The notes beneath the pieces are model-generated. The model was not told where the DNA came from, ran no database searches, and saw only the letters and a program-made list of their open reading frames with translations. A DNA stretch of 64,000 nt from Bacillus subtilis (GTDB taxonomy: Bacteria > Pseudomonadota > Alphaproteobacteria > Rhizobiales > Rhizobiaceae). The DNA is taken from positions 17,579-81,578 of the forward strand of contig JAHREI010000009.1 in assembly GCA_021733665.1 (NCBI GenBank). The letters are read 5' to 3'. The translations under genes and the position numbers were made by a program. Below, one piece after another: positions 63,864 to 64,000 of this stretch (within the stretch, counting starts at the first letter, position 1; every line of letters begins with the position of its first letter).

Positions 63864-64000
63864 TTGTCATTGTTGTCAGCATACACAGCAATGACGGGTG
63901 CAAAGCGGTTGAGCCCATCGGGGCAAGAACTTTCGTTCGTAAAAAAGCATAACCCTTTACACCTTAGAGGCATCGTCGCACCGTTGAGAGAGCTCCGCGC

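Overview
The window looks like a chromosomal segment of an alphaproteobacterium of the Rhizobiales, most likely in or near the Brucellaceae, with roughly even GC by eye. Three things point there: the gene order cycHJKL (ccmIEFH), degP, two-component pair, glnE, pleC; feuQ/feuP beside cycH; and MucR, DUF1491, DUF2336, DUF5330 and DUF6456 proteins. The genus is inference. Nothing suggests a plasmid. No rRNA, tRNA, CRISPR array or insertion sequence was recognised.

Layout. 1-4.3 kb: end of an MFS transporter, an EamA permease and aminopeptidase N. 4.4-7.0 kb: a PleC-like cell-cycle kinase whose upstream region carries seven GANTC (CcrM) sites and a full CtrA box. 7.0-13.9 kb: glnE, a two-component pair and the protease DegP. 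14.0-18.3 kb: cytochrome c maturation operon ccmI-ccmE-ccmF-ccmH. 18.4-21.6 kb: a surface-antigen-like lipoprotein, then feuQ, feuP and a small exported protein that is a candidate FeuN. 21.8-35.9 kb: a complete RcGTA-type gene transfer agent cluster, gp1 to gp15, on the minus strand. It includes a 55-residue gene between gp7 and gp8 and a 21-bp tandem duplication at the start of gp10.1. 36.4-47.3 kb: a class A penicillin-binding protein, a DUF1214/DUF1254 pair, DUF2336, DUF1491, a peptidoglycan-binding protein behind a DivJ-like kinase, DUF5330, SufE, and a DUF6456/DnaA-domain-IV-like pair. 47.5-49.1 kb: a small unknown gene, mucR and a long AT-rich gene-free stretch. 49.1-53.3 kb: msrB, oligopeptidase B, a small exported protein and a metallo-beta-lactamase-fold protein with an altered metal motif. 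53.3-58.3 kb: acetamidase/formamidase with a zinc-ribbon insert, two c-type cytochromes, a GNAT and iron superoxide dismutase. 58.3-64.0 kb: L,D-transpeptidase, a YheO-type regulator next to an aminotransferase broken by an in-frame TGA, a methyltransferase, a HerA-like ATPase and a DUF2267-like protein.

How the genes relate. Cell-cycle control is unusually well represented: PleC-like and DivJ-like kinases, which in relatives act on the DivK-CtrA pathway, MucR, a CtrA/CcrM-type control region and a DnaA-like DNA-binding protein. A gene transfer agent cluster, a system known to depend on CtrA in Rhodobacter, sits in the same window. A second theme is the envelope and periplasm: Ccm, DegP, FeuNPQ, a PBP, an L,D-transpeptidase and a lipoprotein. 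The Ccm products would mature the two cytochromes encoded near 55-56 kb. ccmABCD and ccmG are not here.
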